DNA of 42,455 nucleotides from LH-M37 sp965602855 (GCA_965602855.1 CBFCZV010000026.1:1-42455), one strand, 5' to 3'; positions 25,622 through 35,413 are shown, numbered from the stretch's first letter. The notes: generated by a model from the letters alone, not told the origin. Numbers and translations: made by a program.

Positions 25622-28447
25622 ATGGATACAATTCAGATACGCGGCGCCCGCACCCACAATCTAAAAAATATCAATATTGATATTCCTCGTGACAAACTCA
25701 TTGTTATTACTGGACTGTCCGGTTCGGGTAAATCTTCATTAGCTTTCGACACGCTGTTCGCCGAAGGCCAACGCCGCTATGTGGAATCACTATCGACTTA
25801 TGCCCGTCAGTTTTTATCGATGATGGAAAAGCCGGACATTGATCATATTGAAGGTCTGTCACCCGCGATTTCTATCGAGCAGAAAACAACGTCTCACAAC
25901 CCAAGATCCACCGTCGGTACCACCACAGAAATCTACGATTATCTTCGCCTGTTGTTTGCCCGTGCTGGCACACCACGCTGCCCTAAACACGATACACCTC
26001 TGGAAGCCCAGATCATCAGTCAGATGGTTGATCAGGTCGCCGATTTACCAGACGATACAAAATTAATGCTGCTCGCTCCCGTGATCAGAGACCGTAAGGG
26101 TGAATTTCTTAATCTGATCGCCGACTTTAAACAACAGGGTTTTATTCGCGCCCGGGTGGATGGTCAGGTTTACGAGCTAGATGACATTCCAGAACTTGAA
26201 GCCAATAAGAAACATACCATCGAACTGGTTGTTGATCGCTTCAAGGTGCGAGATGACATCAAGTTAAGATTGGCCGAATCTTTTGAAACAGCTTTAAATC
26301 TGGCTGATGATATTGCCACCATCTCTTTCATGGATGACGAGGACAAAAGTGACCTGGTTTTCTCTGCGCGTTTTTCCTGCCCCAGCTGCGGCTATAGTTT
26401 GCAGGAACTGGAGCCTCGTTTATTCTCATTTAACAATCCCGCAGGTGCCTGCCCCGAATGTGATGGCCTGGGTCATAACCAATTCTTTGATGCTTACCGT
26501 GTCGTCTGTAATCCTCATCTGAGTTTAGCCGGTGGTGCAATCAGGGGGTGGGATCGACGCAACGCCTATTACTTCAGCATTATTCAATCATTATCTGCAC
26601 ACTATGGTTTTGATATTGAAATTCCATTCGAAGATCTTGAGGAAGAATTCAGAAACATTCTTTTATACGGTACTGGTAAGGAAAAAATTGAATTTCATTA
26701 TCCCGGTCACCGCGGCCGTCGTGGAAAAAAACGCACCCATGTTTTTGAAGGTGTGTTGCACAACATGGAACGTCGATATAAAGAAACCGATTCTAATGTT
26801 GTTCGTGAAGAGCTGGCCAAGTACATGTCACATCAAGCCTGCCCTGCTTGCGAAGGCAGCAGATTGAACGTAGCGGCGCGGCATGTATTTATTCAAGATC
26901 ACACGATTGCACAAATTACTGCCATGCCTATATTGCTGGCTCATGAATTTTTCGAGAACCTGAACCTGTCTGGCAAACGCGGTGAAATTGCCGATAAGAT
27001 CAATACAGAAATTTCATCACGACTTAAATTTCTGGTCAATGTCGGTCTCGACTATCTGACACTGGATAGAAGCTCCGATACATTATCCGGTGGAGAATCT
27101 CAGCGAATACGGCTAGCCAGTCAAATTGGTGCCGGGCTGGTTGGCGTTATGTATATTCTCGATGAGCCTTCCATTGGCTTGCATCAACGAGACAATGACC
27201 GACTACTCGGTACACTCACACACCTACGCGACATTGGTAATACCGTTATCGTTGTTGAGCACGATGAAGATGCCATTCGCAATGCAGACCATATTATCGA
27301 CATTGGCCCTGGCGCTGGCGTGCACGGTGGCGAGATCATCGCAGAAGGCACCTATCAGGACATCATCAACACACCGGATTCAATTACCGGGCAGTTTTTA
27401 TCGGGTGTTAGAGAAATTAAAATCCCCGAACATCGCACAGAAAGGACAGACAAGACCTTTTCCATAAAAGGTGCCAGTGGAAACAATCTGGCCAATGTTG
27501 ATCTTGAAATTCCAGTTGGACTTTTATGCTGCATCACTGGCGTTTCAGGTTCGGGTAAATCAACCTTAATCAACGATACCCTGTACGCAATATTAGCGAG
27601 AGAAATCAATCGAAACTCAATGTCAACGGCACCTCACGTTTCGCACAACGGCATTGAAAACTTTGATAAAGTTGTAGAAATTGATCAGGCACCCATTGGA
27701 CGTACTCCTCGTTCTAACCCTGCCACCTATACCGGTTTATTCACGCCGATGAGAGAACTGTTTTCTGGCACACAGGAAGCCCGTTCTCGTGGTTATAAAC
27801 CCGGACGTTTCAGCTTTAATGTCAAGGGTGGGCGCTGCGAGGCCTGTTCTGGTGATGGCGTCATCAAAGTCGAAATGCATTTCCTGCCCGATGTTTACGT
27901 CACCTGCGATATTTGTAAGGGCAAACGTTATAACCGGGAAACACTGGAGATTAAATACAAAGGAAAGAACATTCATGAAGTTCTTGAAATGACCGTTGAA
28001 GATGCTCTGGTATTCTTTGACGCCATTCCCGTTATCAAACGCAAATTACAGACATTGATGGATGTGGGTCTGTCTTATATCACACTCGGGCAACGTGCAA
28101 CCACACTCTCGGGCGGCGAAGCTCAGCGAATCAAGTTATCCAAGGAACTCTCAAAACGAGATACCGGCCAGACCATCTATATACTCGATGAACCCACAAC
28201 AGGTTTACACTTTCACGATGTTGAGCAATTATTAGATGTCCTTTTACGATTGAGAGATCACGGTAACACCGTCGTTGTCATCGAGCACAATCTCGACATC
28301 ATAAAAATGGCTGACTGGATTGTAGATCTGGGCCCAGAAGGTGGTTACAAAGGAGGCACCATCATCGCACAAGGCACACCTGAACAGGTAGCAGATGTAC
28401 CCGGTTCATACACAGGGCACTATCTAAAAAAGATGTTTCAAAAGTAA
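25622..28447 (+). CDS. uvrA: UvrABC system protein A
   Basis: The 941-residue protein is the damage-sensing ATPase of nucleotide excision repair. Two ABC modules are visible: Walker A sequences GLSGSGKSS near residue 31 and GVSGSGKST near 640, and signature motifs LSGGESQRI and LSGGEAQRI. Zinc modules CPSCGYS...CPECDGLG and CEACSGDG...CDICKGKRYN are complete. The length is family-typical. It is transcribed away from the MFS gene and towards rplQ, with a shared bidirectional terminator. I see no perfect SOS box: the nearest CTG/CAG pair (25514-25528) has a 9-bp spacer. Confidence 0.98.
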   Translation: MDTIQIRGARTHNLKNINIDIPRDKLIVITGLSGSGKSSLAFDTLFAEGQRRYVESLSTYARQFLSMMEKPDIDHIEGLSPAISIEQKTTSHNPRSTVGTTTEIYDYLRLLFARAGTPRCPKHDTPLEAQIISQMVDQVADLPDDTKLMLLAPVIRDRKGEFLNLIADFKQQGFIRARVDGQVYELDDIPELEANKKHTIELVVDRFKVRDDIKLRLAESFETALNLADDIATISFMDDEDKSDLVFSARFSCPSCGYSLQELEPRLFSFNNPAGACPECDGLGHNQFFDAYRVVCNPHLSLAGGAIRGWDRRNAYYFSIIQSLSAHYGFDIEIPFEDLEEEFRNILLYGTGKEKIEFHYPGHRGRRGKKRTHVFEGVLHNMERRYKETDSNVVREELAKYMSHQACPACEGSRLNVAARHVFIQDHTIAQITAMPILLAHEFFENLNLSGKRGEIADKINTEISSRLKFLVNVGLDYLTLDRSSDTLSGGESQRIRLASQIGAGLVGVMYILDEPSIGLHQRDNDRLLGTLTHLRDIGNTVIVVEHDEDAIRNADHIIDIGPGAGVHGGEIIAEGTYQDIINTPDSITGQFLSGVREIKIPEHRTERTDKTFSIKGASGNNLANVDLEIPVGLLCCITGVSGSGKSTLINDTLYAILAREINRNSMSTAPHVSHNGIENFDKVVEIDQAPIGRTPRSNPATYTGLFTPMRELFSGTQEARSRGYKPGRFSFNVKGGRCEACSGDGVIKVEMHFLPDVYVTCDICKGKRYNRETLEIKYKGKNIHEVLEMTVEDALVFFDAIPVIKRKLQTLMDVGLSYITLGQRATTLSGGEAQRIKLSKELSKRDTGQTIYILDEPTTGLHFHDVEQLLDVLLRLRDHGNTVVVIEHNLDIIKMADWIVDLGPEGGYKGGTIIAQGTPEQVADVPGSYTGHYLKKMFQK

Positions 28448-28471
28448 TCATCGACTATTTATTACAGGCAC

Positions 28472-28499
28472 AAAAAAACCGGCCTTAGCCGGTTTTTTT
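28472..28499. terminator. Bidirectional intrinsic terminator between uvrA and rplQ
   Basis: Seven A and CCGGC (28472-28483) pair with GCCGG and seven T (28488-28499) around the loop CTTA. The T-run on each strand follows the stem, so it can end both the uvrA transcript and the long ribosomal transcript after rplQ. Confidence 0.93.
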
Positions 28500-28521
28500 A
28501 CAACAAGTTTAAAATCTAAAC

Positions 28522-28917
28522 TTATTCAGCGTCGTCTTCTACAACAGCTTCAGCTTCAACTGGACGATCTACTAACTCAATGTAGGCCATTGGTGCTACA
28601 TCGCCTGTACGGAAACCGCATTTCATAATGCGTGTGTAACCACCAGGACGCTCTTTATAACGTGGACCCAGCTCATTGAACAGCTTACCTACATTTTCTT
28701 TGTCACGTAGACGAGAAAAAGCTAGACGACGATTTGCAACTGAATCAGTTTTAGCCAATGTGATCAATGGCTCTGCAATACGGCGTAATTCTTTAGCCTT
28801 AGGAAGAGTCGTTTTAATAATGCCATGTTCCAATAAAGAATTAGCCATGTTGCTGAACATCGCTTTACGATGACTGCTATTCCTATTAAGTTGACGACCT
28901 GATTGACGATGACGCAT
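28522..28917 (-). CDS. rplQ: 50S ribosomal protein L17
   Basis: The 131-residue protein has the L17 start MRHRQSGRQLNRNSSHRKAM and the conserved GGYTRI segment, followed by an acidic tail. It binds near the peptide exit tunnel of the 50S subunit. It is the last gene of the ribosomal cluster, 21 bp after rpoA, and is followed by the bidirectional terminator. Length is typical. Confidence 0.98.
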   Translation of the reverse strand: MRHRQSGRQLNRNSSHRKAMFSNMANSLLEHGIIKTTLPKAKELRRIAEPLITLAKTDSVANRRLAFSRLRDKENVGKLFNELGPRYKERPGGYTRIMKCGFRTGDVAPMAYIELVDRPVEAEAVVEDDAE

Positions 28918-28938
28918 TTTATTAAACCTTTATATTGT

Positions 28939-29931
28939 TTAGCTGGCTTCTTTTTCTCGGATAGAGGCAGGTGGCCAGTTATCCAGTTGAAGACCCAGTG
29001 ACAGACCATGTGATGCCAGAACATCTTTGATTTCTGTCAATGATTTCTTACCTAAGTTTGGTGTTCTCAACAACTCAACTTCTGTACGTTGAATAAGATC
29101 ACCAATATAGTAAATATTTTCTGCTTTAAGACAGTTAGCTGAACGAACAGTCAATTCAAGCTCGTCAACAGGACGCAACAGAATTGGATCGATATCTGCT
29201 TCTTCATCAACTTCTTCTTCGTCTTCCATACTCTTAAGGTTAACGAATGATGATAACTGGTCTTGCAGAATAGTTGCAGCAGTTCGGATAGCTTCTTCAG
29301 GATCAACAGTACCATTGGTTTGCAGATCAAGAATCAATTTATCCAGATTTGTGCTTTGTGCAACACGTGCGCTTTCAACATTGTATGAAACGCGACGAAT
29401 TGGGCTGAATGAAGCATCAAGACGCAGTACGCCAATCGCAGAAGATTCAGCAGACTCGCTCACCATCTTAGTCGATGGCTTATAACCACGACCTTTAGCT
29501 ACTTTTAATGTAACGTTGAGCTTGCCTTCTTTATTCAAATTAGCAATAACGTGATCAGGATTAACGATGTCTATATCGTGACCCGCTTCAATATCACCAG
29601 CTGTAACCACACATGGGCCTTTAGCAGTAATAGTAATTGAAGCCTCATCGTTGCTGTGCATAGTCAGCGCAACACCTTTAAGGTTCAACAAAATCTCTAA
29701 AACATCTTCTTGAACACCATTGATCGCACCATATTCGTGCTCAACGCCTTCAATTTCAGCCTCAACAATAGCGCTTCCTTCGATAGAAGAAAGTAAAATA
29801 CGACGTAGCGCATTACCTAGTGTGTGACCAAAGCCTCGTTCTAATGGCTCAAGCGCGACTTTAGCGTGTGTATCGTTATACGATTGCACGCTAATTGTAC
29901 GCGGTGTAAGAATTTCATCATTTCCTGACAT
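28939..29931 (-). CDS. rpoA: RNA polymerase subunit alpha
   Basis: The 330-residue subunit has the N-terminal assembly domain (about 1-235, with GFGHTLGNALRRILLSS) and the C-terminal domain (about 250-325) that contacts UP elements and activators. The DNA-binding Arg sits in VRSANCLKAENI, and the helix-hairpin-helix LLRTPNLGKKSLTEIK is intact. An acidic linker (EEEVDEEADID) joins them. The order rpsD-rpoA-rplQ is standard for the alpha operon. Confidence 0.98.
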   Translation of the reverse strand: MSGNDEILTPRTISVQSYNDTHAKVALEPLERGFGHTLGNALRRILLSSIEGSAIVEAEIEGVEHEYGAINGVQEDVLEILLNLKGVALTMHSNDEASITITAKGPCVVTAGDIEAGHDIDIVNPDHVIANLNKEGKLNVTLKVAKGRGYKPSTKMVSESAESSAIGVLRLDASFSPIRRVSYNVESARVAQSTNLDKLILDLQTNGTVDPEEAIRTAATILQDQLSSFVNLKSMEDEEEVDEEADIDPILLRPVDELELTVRSANCLKAENIYYIGDLIQRTEVELLRTPNLGKKSLTEIKDVLASHGLSLGLQLDNWPPASIREKEAS

Positions 29932-29946
29932 GCGGTATTCGCTCCT

Positions 29947-30567
29947 CTACTTGGAGTAAAGTTCTACAACAAGTTGTTCATTAATGTTTGGTGGTAAGTC
30001 AGAACGCTCTGGTACATTCTTGAAGGTTGCTTCAAGTTTGCCTTCATCCAGAGATATCCAGTCAGAAATACCTTTCTGCTTAGCCATATCCAAAGCATCA
30101 GTAATACGTGTTTGTTTCTTAGACTTATCCCGTATAGAGATAACATCATTAGCTCTAACCTTATAAGACGGAATATTCACAATCTTATTATTAACAAGGA
30201 CAGACTTGTGATTAACCAGTTGACGCGCTTCTGCACGAGTTGCACCAAAACCACTACGATAAACTACATTATCAAGTCTGGTTTCAAGCAACGACAACAG
30301 ATTTTCACCAGTTGAACCCTTCTGGTTAGCTGCTGCTTTGTAGTAATTACGGAATTGCTTTTCTAGCACACCATAAATACGACGTAATTTTTGTTTCTCA
30401 CGCAACTGCAATGCATAGTCAGACAAACGTGTGCGACGAGCACCGTGCTGACCGGGAACCTGATCAAGTTTGCACTTGGACTCAAGCGGACGCAGTGATG
30501 ATTTTAATTCAAGATCAACGCCTTCACGACGACTGAGCTTACACTTTGGACCTGTATATTTAGCCAC
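29947..30567 (-). CDS. rpsD: 30S ribosomal protein S4
   Basis: The 206-residue protein starts MAKYTGPKCKLSRREGVDL and contains the S4 RNA-binding domain (about 95-155, RLDNVVYRSGF, SVLVNNKIVNIPSYKV). It nucleates 30S assembly by binding 16S rRNA and, in E. coli, represses the alpha operon. The start is GTG, supported by a GGAG ribosome site. It lies 16 bp after rpsK. Confidence 0.98.
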   Translation of the reverse strand: MAKYTGPKCKLSRREGVDLELKSSLRPLESKCKLDQVPGQHGARRTRLSDYALQLREKQKLRRIYGVLEKQFRNYYKAAANQKGSTGENLLSLLETRLDNVVYRSGFGATRAEARQLVNHKSVLVNNKIVNIPSYKVRANDVISIRDKSKKQTRITDALDMAKQKGISDWISLDEGKLEATFKNVPERSDLPPNINEQLVVELYSK

Positions 30568-30583
30568 TTAATAATCTCCGGTC

Positions 30584-30967
30584 TTAAACGCGACGTCTTT
30601 TAGGCGGACGGCAACCATTATGGGGGATAGGTGTTACATCAGTAATATTGGTAATCTTAAGGCCAATATTATTCAGTGAACGCACGGCAGAATCACGACC
30701 TGGACCGGGGCCCTTAACCTTAACATCAAGACTCTTCATACCATATTCTTTAGCTCTTGTTCCAGCACGTTCAGCAGCAACCTGTGCAGCAAAAGGCGTA
30801 CTTTTACGTGAACCGCGGAAACCTGAACCACCAGCGGTCGCCCATGCAAGCGCATTGCCCTGACGGTCAGTGATAGTCACAATCGTATTATTGAACGTAG
30901 CGTAAATATGTGCCACGCCATCAGTGACGGAACGCTTTACTTTTTTACGTGTTTCTGGCTTTGCCAT
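30584..30967 (-). CDS. rpsK: 30S ribosomal protein S11
   Basis: The 127-residue protein shows the S11 core (DGVAHIYATFNNTIVTITD) and the conserved end PHNGCRPPKRRRV. It sits on the 30S platform near the mRNA exit. It is two residues shorter than E. coli S11, at the N-terminus. It lies between rpsM and rpsD with 22- and 16-bp gaps. Confidence 0.98.
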   Translation of the reverse strand: MAKPETRKKVKRSVTDGVAHIYATFNNTIVTITDRQGNALAWATAGGSGFRGSRKSTPFAAQVAAERAGTRAKEYGMKSLDVKVKGPGPGRDSAVRSLNNIGLKITNITDVTPIPHNGCRPPKRRRV

Positions 30968-30989
30968 TATATAATCTACCTGTTATTGA

Positions 30990-31346
30990 CTAGCGAGTTA
31001 CAGGTCGACGTGGACCTTTACGCGTTCTAGCGTTAGTTTTAGTGCGTTGCCCGCGCAGTGGTAAGCCACGGCGATGACGAATACCACGATAGCAACCCAG
31101 ATCCATCAGGCGCTTGATACTCATTGAAACTTCACGACGAAGGTCACCTTCTACGGTGAACTTAGCCACTTCAGTCCTCAAGCTTTCGATCTGATCTTCA
31201 GATAGCTCACCGATCTTTTGATCAGTAGCAATACCTGTAGCTTCACAAATACTTTTAGAACGTGTAAGACCAATTCCATAAACATGTGTTAAACCAATAA
31301 CTGCATGTTTATGCGATGGAATATTTATACCTGCTATACGAGCCAT
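30990..31346 (-). CDS. rpsM: 30S ribosomal protein S13
   Basis: The 118-residue protein has the S13 start MARIAGINIPSHKH, the YGIGLTRSKSIC helix-hairpin region and the basic tail GQRTKTNARTRKGPRRP. It lies at the head of the 30S subunit and contacts the P-site tRNA and the B1 bridges. It is the first gene of the alpha operon proper, 59 bp after rpmJ. Confidence 0.98.
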   Translation of the reverse strand: MARIAGINIPSHKHAVIGLTHVYGIGLTRSKSICEATGIATDQKIGELSEDQIESLRTEVAKFTVEGDLRREVSMSIKRLMDLGCYRGIRHRRGLPLRGQRTKTNARTRKGPRRPVTR

Positions 31347-31405
31347 TTACTGTTTCCGTCTGTTTGCGACAAAGCGCGCAATTTTACTGAGAATACCTTA
31401 CCAAA

Positions 31406-31519
31406 TCAACCCTGACGTTGTTTATGGCGAGGTTCTGTACATATAACGCGCACAACACCGCTACGCTTAACAATTTTGCAGTTTCGACACATTTTCTTAA
31501 CTGAAGCACGTACTTTCAT
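31406..31519 (-). CDS. rpmJ: 50S ribosomal protein L36
   Basis: This 37-codon gene encodes the smallest 50S protein. The product begins MKVRASVKKMCRNCKIV and ends EPRHKQRQG. The zinc ligands C11, C14, C27 and H32 are present, so it is the zinc-binding type. A GGAG-type ribosome site lies just before the ATG. It lies between secY (70 bp upstream) and rpsM, the usual position. Confidence 0.96.
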   Translation of the reverse strand: MKVRASVKKMCRNCKIVKRSGVVRVICTEPRHKQRQG

Positions 31520-31588
31520 TTTCTTTCTCCGAACCGATACCGATTCAAAACTTCTTACAAATCAATTAATTAGGGCGACTTTAAAAAA

Positions 31589-32899
31589 CTACCTTTTATT
31601 TCCCTGTAAATTCGCCTTCTTCATAATGCCTTCATACTGATGCGACATTAAGTGAGATTGTATCTGTGCCATGAAATCCATGACCACTACAACAATAATA
31701 AGTAGTGAAGTACCACCAAAATAAAACGGTACATTCCAGTATAAAATCAAAAACTCTGGTAACAAACAAACAAGTGTTATATACAGTGCACCGACAAAAG
31801 TCAGACGCGTCATAACCTTATCGATGTACTTGGCTGTTTGATCACCCGGTCTAATTCCAGGAATAAACGCACCATTTTTCTTCAAGTTATCTGCTGTATC
31901 ACGCGCATTAAACTGCAGCGCTGTATAGAAGAAGCAGAAAAATATAATCGCTACAGCATACAGCATCACATAAATAGGCTGTCCCGGCGAAAGCACGCTT
32001 GCAATGTCCTGTAACCATTCCATGCCTTCGTTCTGACCTACCCAGCTACCCATGGTGGCCGGAAACAAAATGATACTCGATGCAAAAATCGGCGGTATAA
32101 CACCAGCCATATTCAATTTAAGTGGTAAATGGCTGCTTTGTGCAGCATACAAGCGTCGACCCTGCTGACGCTTGGCATAATTCACTGTAATTCTTCGCTG
32201 ACCACGCTCTACAAAAATAACAAAAGCAGTCACTAACACAGCAATCGCAAACAGGAATATTGATGCTAATGTGTGCAATTCACCCGTTCTTACTAATTCT
32301 AATGTTCCACCAACCGCTGTTGGCAAACCAGCAACGATACCAGCGAAGATGATGATGGAAATACCATTACCAATTCCACGCTCAGTGACCTGCTCACCCA
32401 ACCACATCAAAAACATTGTACCAGTGACCAATGTAACCGCGGCAGTAAATATAAAGGTAATACCTGGACTGATAACCAGTGCATCAGCACCTACTGACTG
32501 TGTCTGTAAAGCAGTCGATATCCCAATTGACTGGAATGTAGCCAGCACCAATGTGAAGTACCTTGTGTACATCGCAATTTTACGTGTACCTGATTGACCT
32601 TCTTTCTTAATCTGCTCTAAAGCAGGTACGGTAACTGCCAACAACTGCATAATAATAGAGGCAGAGATATAAGGCATAATACCAAGCGCAAACATCGACA
32701 TACGACTAAGCGCACCACCGGAGAACATGTTGAAAACACCGAGGATGCTACCTTGTTGCTGCTCAAACAATGTCGCCAGTACATTCGGATCTATTCCAGG
32801 TACCGGAATAAACGTTCCGATGCGAAACACAATCAACGCGCCGAGAACAAACAGTAGACGTTGCTTCAGTTCCTGAAAATTACCCTTGGATTCACTCAT
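31589..32899 (-). CDS. secY: Protein translocase subunit SecY
   Basis: The 436-residue protein is the channel subunit of the Sec translocon in the inner membrane. Ten hydrophobic segments are visible, with the family patterns RIGTFIPVPGID near the N-terminus, the plug/helix 2 region GIMPYISASIIMQLL, and RGQRRITVNYAKRQQGR in the cytoplasmic loop that contacts SecA and the ribosome. It follows rplO in the spc operon after 30 bp. Confidence 0.98.
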   Translation of the reverse strand: MSESKGNFQELKQRLLFVLGALIVFRIGTFIPVPGIDPNVLATLFEQQQGSILGVFNMFSGGALSRMSMFALGIMPYISASIIMQLLAVTVPALEQIKKEGQSGTRKIAMYTRYFTLVLATFQSIGISTALQTQSVGADALVISPGITFIFTAAVTLVTGTMFLMWLGEQVTERGIGNGISIIIFAGIVAGLPTAVGGTLELVRTGELHTLASIFLFAIAVLVTAFVIFVERGQRRITVNYAKRQQGRRLYAAQSSHLPLKLNMAGVIPPIFASSIILFPATMGSWVGQNEGMEWLQDIASVLSPGQPIYVMLYAVAIIFFCFFYTALQFNARDTADNLKKNGAFIPGIRPGDQTAKYIDKVMTRLTFVGALYITLVCLLPEFLILYWNVPFYFGGTSLLIIVVVVMDFMAQIQSHLMSHQYEGIMKKANLQGNKR

Positions 32900-32929
32900 C
32901 GCTATAATTATCTATTAACTAATTGAAGA

Positions 32930-33364
32930 TTAATCTTCAATCTTGCCACCAGCAGCTTCGATAACTTTACGAGCGCCGGGTGTCACTTTAATACCTTTGA
33001 GATTCACCGCTTTGCTCAACTCACCAGAAGCAAATATTTTTGCTTGTTTAGTAATAGCTGGAACCACATCAGCTGCGATCAACGCCGCGATATCAATTAC
33101 ATCAGCATCAATATTAACCAATTCATTCAAGCGAACTTCAGCACTGTGTTTTGCAGAGCGTGAATTAAAACCAACTTTAGGTAAACGACGTTGCAGTGGC
33201 ATTTGACCACCTTCAAAACCGACCTTATGAAAACCACCAGAACGTGCCTTTTGACCTTTGTGGCCACGACCACAGGTTTTACCCGTGCCACAACCAATAC
33301 CACGTCCAACACGCTTAGCGTCTTTTTTACTGCCTTCTGCAGGCGAAAGATCATTTAAATACAT
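32930..33364 (-). CDS. rplO: 50S ribosomal protein L15
   Basis: The 144-residue protein starts MYLNDLSPAEGSKK and carries the Gly/Arg-rich extension RVGRGIGCGTGKTCGRGHKG, which threads into 23S rRNA, followed by a globular C-terminal half ending VIEAAGGKIED. The start lies 2 bp after the rpmD stop, so the two are tightly linked. Confidence 0.98.
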   Translation of the reverse strand: MYLNDLSPAEGSKKDAKRVGRGIGCGTGKTCGRGHKGQKARSGGFHKVGFEGGQMPLQRRLPKVGFNSRSAKHSAEVRLNELVNIDADVIDIAALIAADVVPAITKQAKIFASGELSKAVNLKGIKVTPGARKVIEAAGGKIED

Positions 33365-33366
33365 GT

Positions 33367-33552
33367 TCAGATCTCCTCGACTGAAAGCATATAAGATACT
33401 TTATTAATCATACCGCGATTTTCTGGTGTATCGATAACTGTCACAGTATGGTGCGGACGACGCAAGCCAAGGCCTCGGACACAAGCCTTATGAGACTGTA
33501 AACGGCCTATTACGCTTCTAGTTAATGTTACTTTGATTTCTTTGTTTGCCAC
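33367..33552 (-). CDS. rpmD: 50S ribosomal protein L30
   Basis: The 61-residue protein shows the L30 pattern IKVTLTRSVIGRLQSHKACVRGLGLRR. The start is GTG with an AGGA ribosome site at good spacing. It lies between rpsE and rplO, as in the standard spc operon. Confidence 0.97.
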   Translation of the reverse strand: MANKEIKVTLTRSVIGRLQSHKACVRGLGLRRPHHTVTVIDTPENRGMINKVSYMLSVEEI

Positions 33553-33561
33553 GATCGTTTC

Positions 33562-34068
33562 CTAACCAATTATTTCTTCGATTTTCTTGCCACGTTTTGC
33601 TGCAACATAAGCCGGTGATGACATTGAAGTCAGACCATTGATGGTTGCACGAACCACATTAACAGGATTACGTGTACCGTTAATTTTAGCCAATACGTTT
33701 TTAACACCGACAGCTTCAAACACTGCACGCATCGCACCACCAGCAATAATTCCGGTACCTTCAGAAGCGGGTTGCATGTAAACATTTGCTGCGCCATGAA
33801 TACCTGTAATAGCGTGCTGCAACGTATCTTCTTTCAGATCAACCTTTTGCATATTCTTTCTAGCTTTATCCATTGCTTTTTGAATAGCTAAAGGTACTTC
33901 TTTTGCTTTACCGTAACCAAAACCAATTGTTCCGTTTCCATCACCTACTACGGTTAATGCTGTGAAACCAAATTGACGACCACCTTTAACTACTTTTGCA
34001 ACACGATTAACTGCTACCAGTTTCTCGATAAGATCGTCTTTCTCTACGCGTGAATCTACTTTTGCCAT
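33562..34068 (-). CDS. rpsE: 30S ribosomal protein S5
   Basis: The 168-residue protein has the double-stranded RNA-binding-like N-terminal domain (VVKGGRQFGFTALTVVGDGNG) and the C-terminal domain with GTGIIAGGAMRAVFEAVGV. It helps translational fidelity and mRNA unwinding at the entry site. It starts 12 bp after the rplR stop. Confidence 0.98.
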   Translation of the reverse strand: MAKVDSRVEKDDLIEKLVAVNRVAKVVKGGRQFGFTALTVVGDGNGTIGFGYGKAKEVPLAIQKAMDKARKNMQKVDLKEDTLQHAITGIHGAANVYMQPASEGTGIIAGGAMRAVFEAVGVKNVLAKINGTRNPVNVVRATINGLTSMSSPAYVAAKRGKKIEEIIG

Positions 34069-34080
34069 TATAAAATCCTA

Positions 34081-34437
34081 TTAGAACTCCAAGCCATTTT
34101 CGCGTGCAGCATCAGCTAATGCTTTAATTCTGCCGTGAAACTTGAAACCGGAACGATCAAATGCGACCGATGTAATACCAGCTGATTTAGATTTATCAGC
34201 AATAGCTTTACCTACTGCTGAGGCTGCATCAATATTGCCAGTGTATTTTAGATCAGCAGAGACATCTTTCTGTAAAGTCGAAGCGCTAGCTACTACTTTA
34301 TTATCATCTGCAGAGATAACCTGTGCATAAATGTGTCGCGGTGTACGGTGCACACTAAGGCGATGAGCACCAAGCTCACTTATCTTAGCCCTGGTTTTCT
34401 TTGATCTGCGTAATCTATTAGATTTCTTTAAATTCAT
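34081..34437 (-). CDS. rplR: 50S ribosomal protein L18
   Basis: The 118-residue protein has a basic N-terminus (KSNRLRRSKKTRAKI) and the conserved LSVHRTPRHIYAQVI and DRSGFKFHGRIKALADAARE segments. It binds 5S rRNA together with L5 and L25. It lies between rplF and rpsE in the spc operon. Confidence 0.98.
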   Translation of the reverse strand: MNLKKSNRLRRSKKTRAKISELGAHRLSVHRTPRHIYAQVISADDNKVVASASTLQKDVSADLKYTGNIDAASAVGKAIADKSKSAGITSVAFDRSGFKFHGRIKALADAARENGLEF

Positions 34438-34465
34438 CGTATCGTCTCTTAACTATCGATTGACG

Positions 34466-34999
34466 TTATTTCTTCTTAGCTTCTTTACGGATAACACGCT
34501 CATCAGTATAACGAACACCCTTACCTTTATATGGCTCAGGCGGACGGTAAGCACGTATCTCAGCTGAAACCTGTCCAACTTTTTGCTTGTCCATGCCTTT
34601 AACAACTATTTCTGTCTGACTTGGTGTCTCAATGCTAATACCTTCAGGAATTGCATAATTAACTGGGTGCGAGAAACCTAATGTCAGGTTCAAAACGTTA
34701 CCTTGTGCCTGAGCACGATAACCAACACCAACTAGTGAAAGCTTTTTCTCAAAACCCTGAGTAACACCTATAACTAGATTATCAGTTAGTGAGCGCATAG
34801 TGCCAGCCATCGCGACCGAATTAGCAACGCCTTCACGTCCACTAAATTGCAGCGCACCATCGTTTTGCTCGACGTTGACTTTTTCATTTATATCAATGGA
34901 CATCTGACCATTTTTTCCTTTTACAGAAACTGTCTGACCATTAACGCTTATTTCAACGCCAGCTGGGATTTCTACCGGTTTATTTGCTATTCGTGACAT
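34466..34999 (-). CDS. rplF: 50S ribosomal protein L6
   Basis: The 177-residue protein begins MSRIANKPVEIPAGVEI and ends with the signature region RPPEPYKGKGVRYTDERVIRK split over the last 30 residues. It has the typical two similar alpha-beta domains and lies near the factor-binding site of the 50S subunit. It starts 8 bp after rpsH. Confidence 0.98.
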   Translation of the reverse strand: MSRIANKPVEIPAGVEISVNGQTVSVKGKNGQMSIDINEKVNVEQNDGALQFSGREGVANSVAMAGTMRSLTDNLVIGVTQGFEKKLSLVGVGYRAQAQGNVLNLTLGFSHPVNYAIPEGISIETPSQTEIVVKGMDKQKVGQVSAEIRAYRPPEPYKGKGVRYTDERVIRKEAKKK

Positions 35000-35007
35000 C
35001 GTTCAAC

Positions 35008-35397
35008 CTATGATATTGTGCAAAGTACTTCGCCGCCATGACCCGCTGTACGAGCCTGACTATCTGTCATTAAGCCATGTGATGTTGAAACTATCGCAAC
35101 ACCCAGACCATTCAGTACTTTTGGTAACTCATCATTACCTTTATAAATACGTAAACCTGGACGGCTAACTCGTTTCAGCTCATCAATGACAGGACGACCT
35201 TCAAAATATTTCAATGTGACAGTAAGCTCTGGCTTAATATCTTTATTGACAGAATAATCTACTACGTAACCTTCATTCTTCATAACTTCAACAATTGCAA
35301 TTTTTGCTTTTGAAGAAGGCATAGTCACATCAGCTTTACCCGCAGACTGACCATTTCGGATACGTGTTAGCAAATCTGCTATTGGATCTGACATCAT
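35008..35397 (-). CDS. rpsH: 30S ribosomal protein S8
   Basis: The 129-residue protein has the N-terminal pattern SDPIADLLTRIRNGQ and the C-terminal signature VSTSHGLMTDSQAR. It binds 16S rRNA helix 21 and in E. coli represses the spc operon. Two ATG codons are adjacent (35397 and 35394); the second fits the family N-terminus, so the mature length may be one residue less. Confidence 0.97.
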   Translation of the reverse strand: MMSDPIADLLTRIRNGQSAGKADVTMPSSKAKIAIVEVMKNEGYVVDYSVNKDIKPELTVTLKYFEGRPVIDELKRVSRPGLRIYKGNDELPKVLNGLGVAIVSTSHGLMTDSQARTAGHGGEVLCTIS

Positions 35398-35413
35398 AAT
35401 CGTTTACCTTTTC

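Noticed and set aside
31347..31405. S4-type pseudoknot operator before rpsM
   Set aside because: The 59-base gap shows no fold I could support by eye, so no translational operator is claimed.
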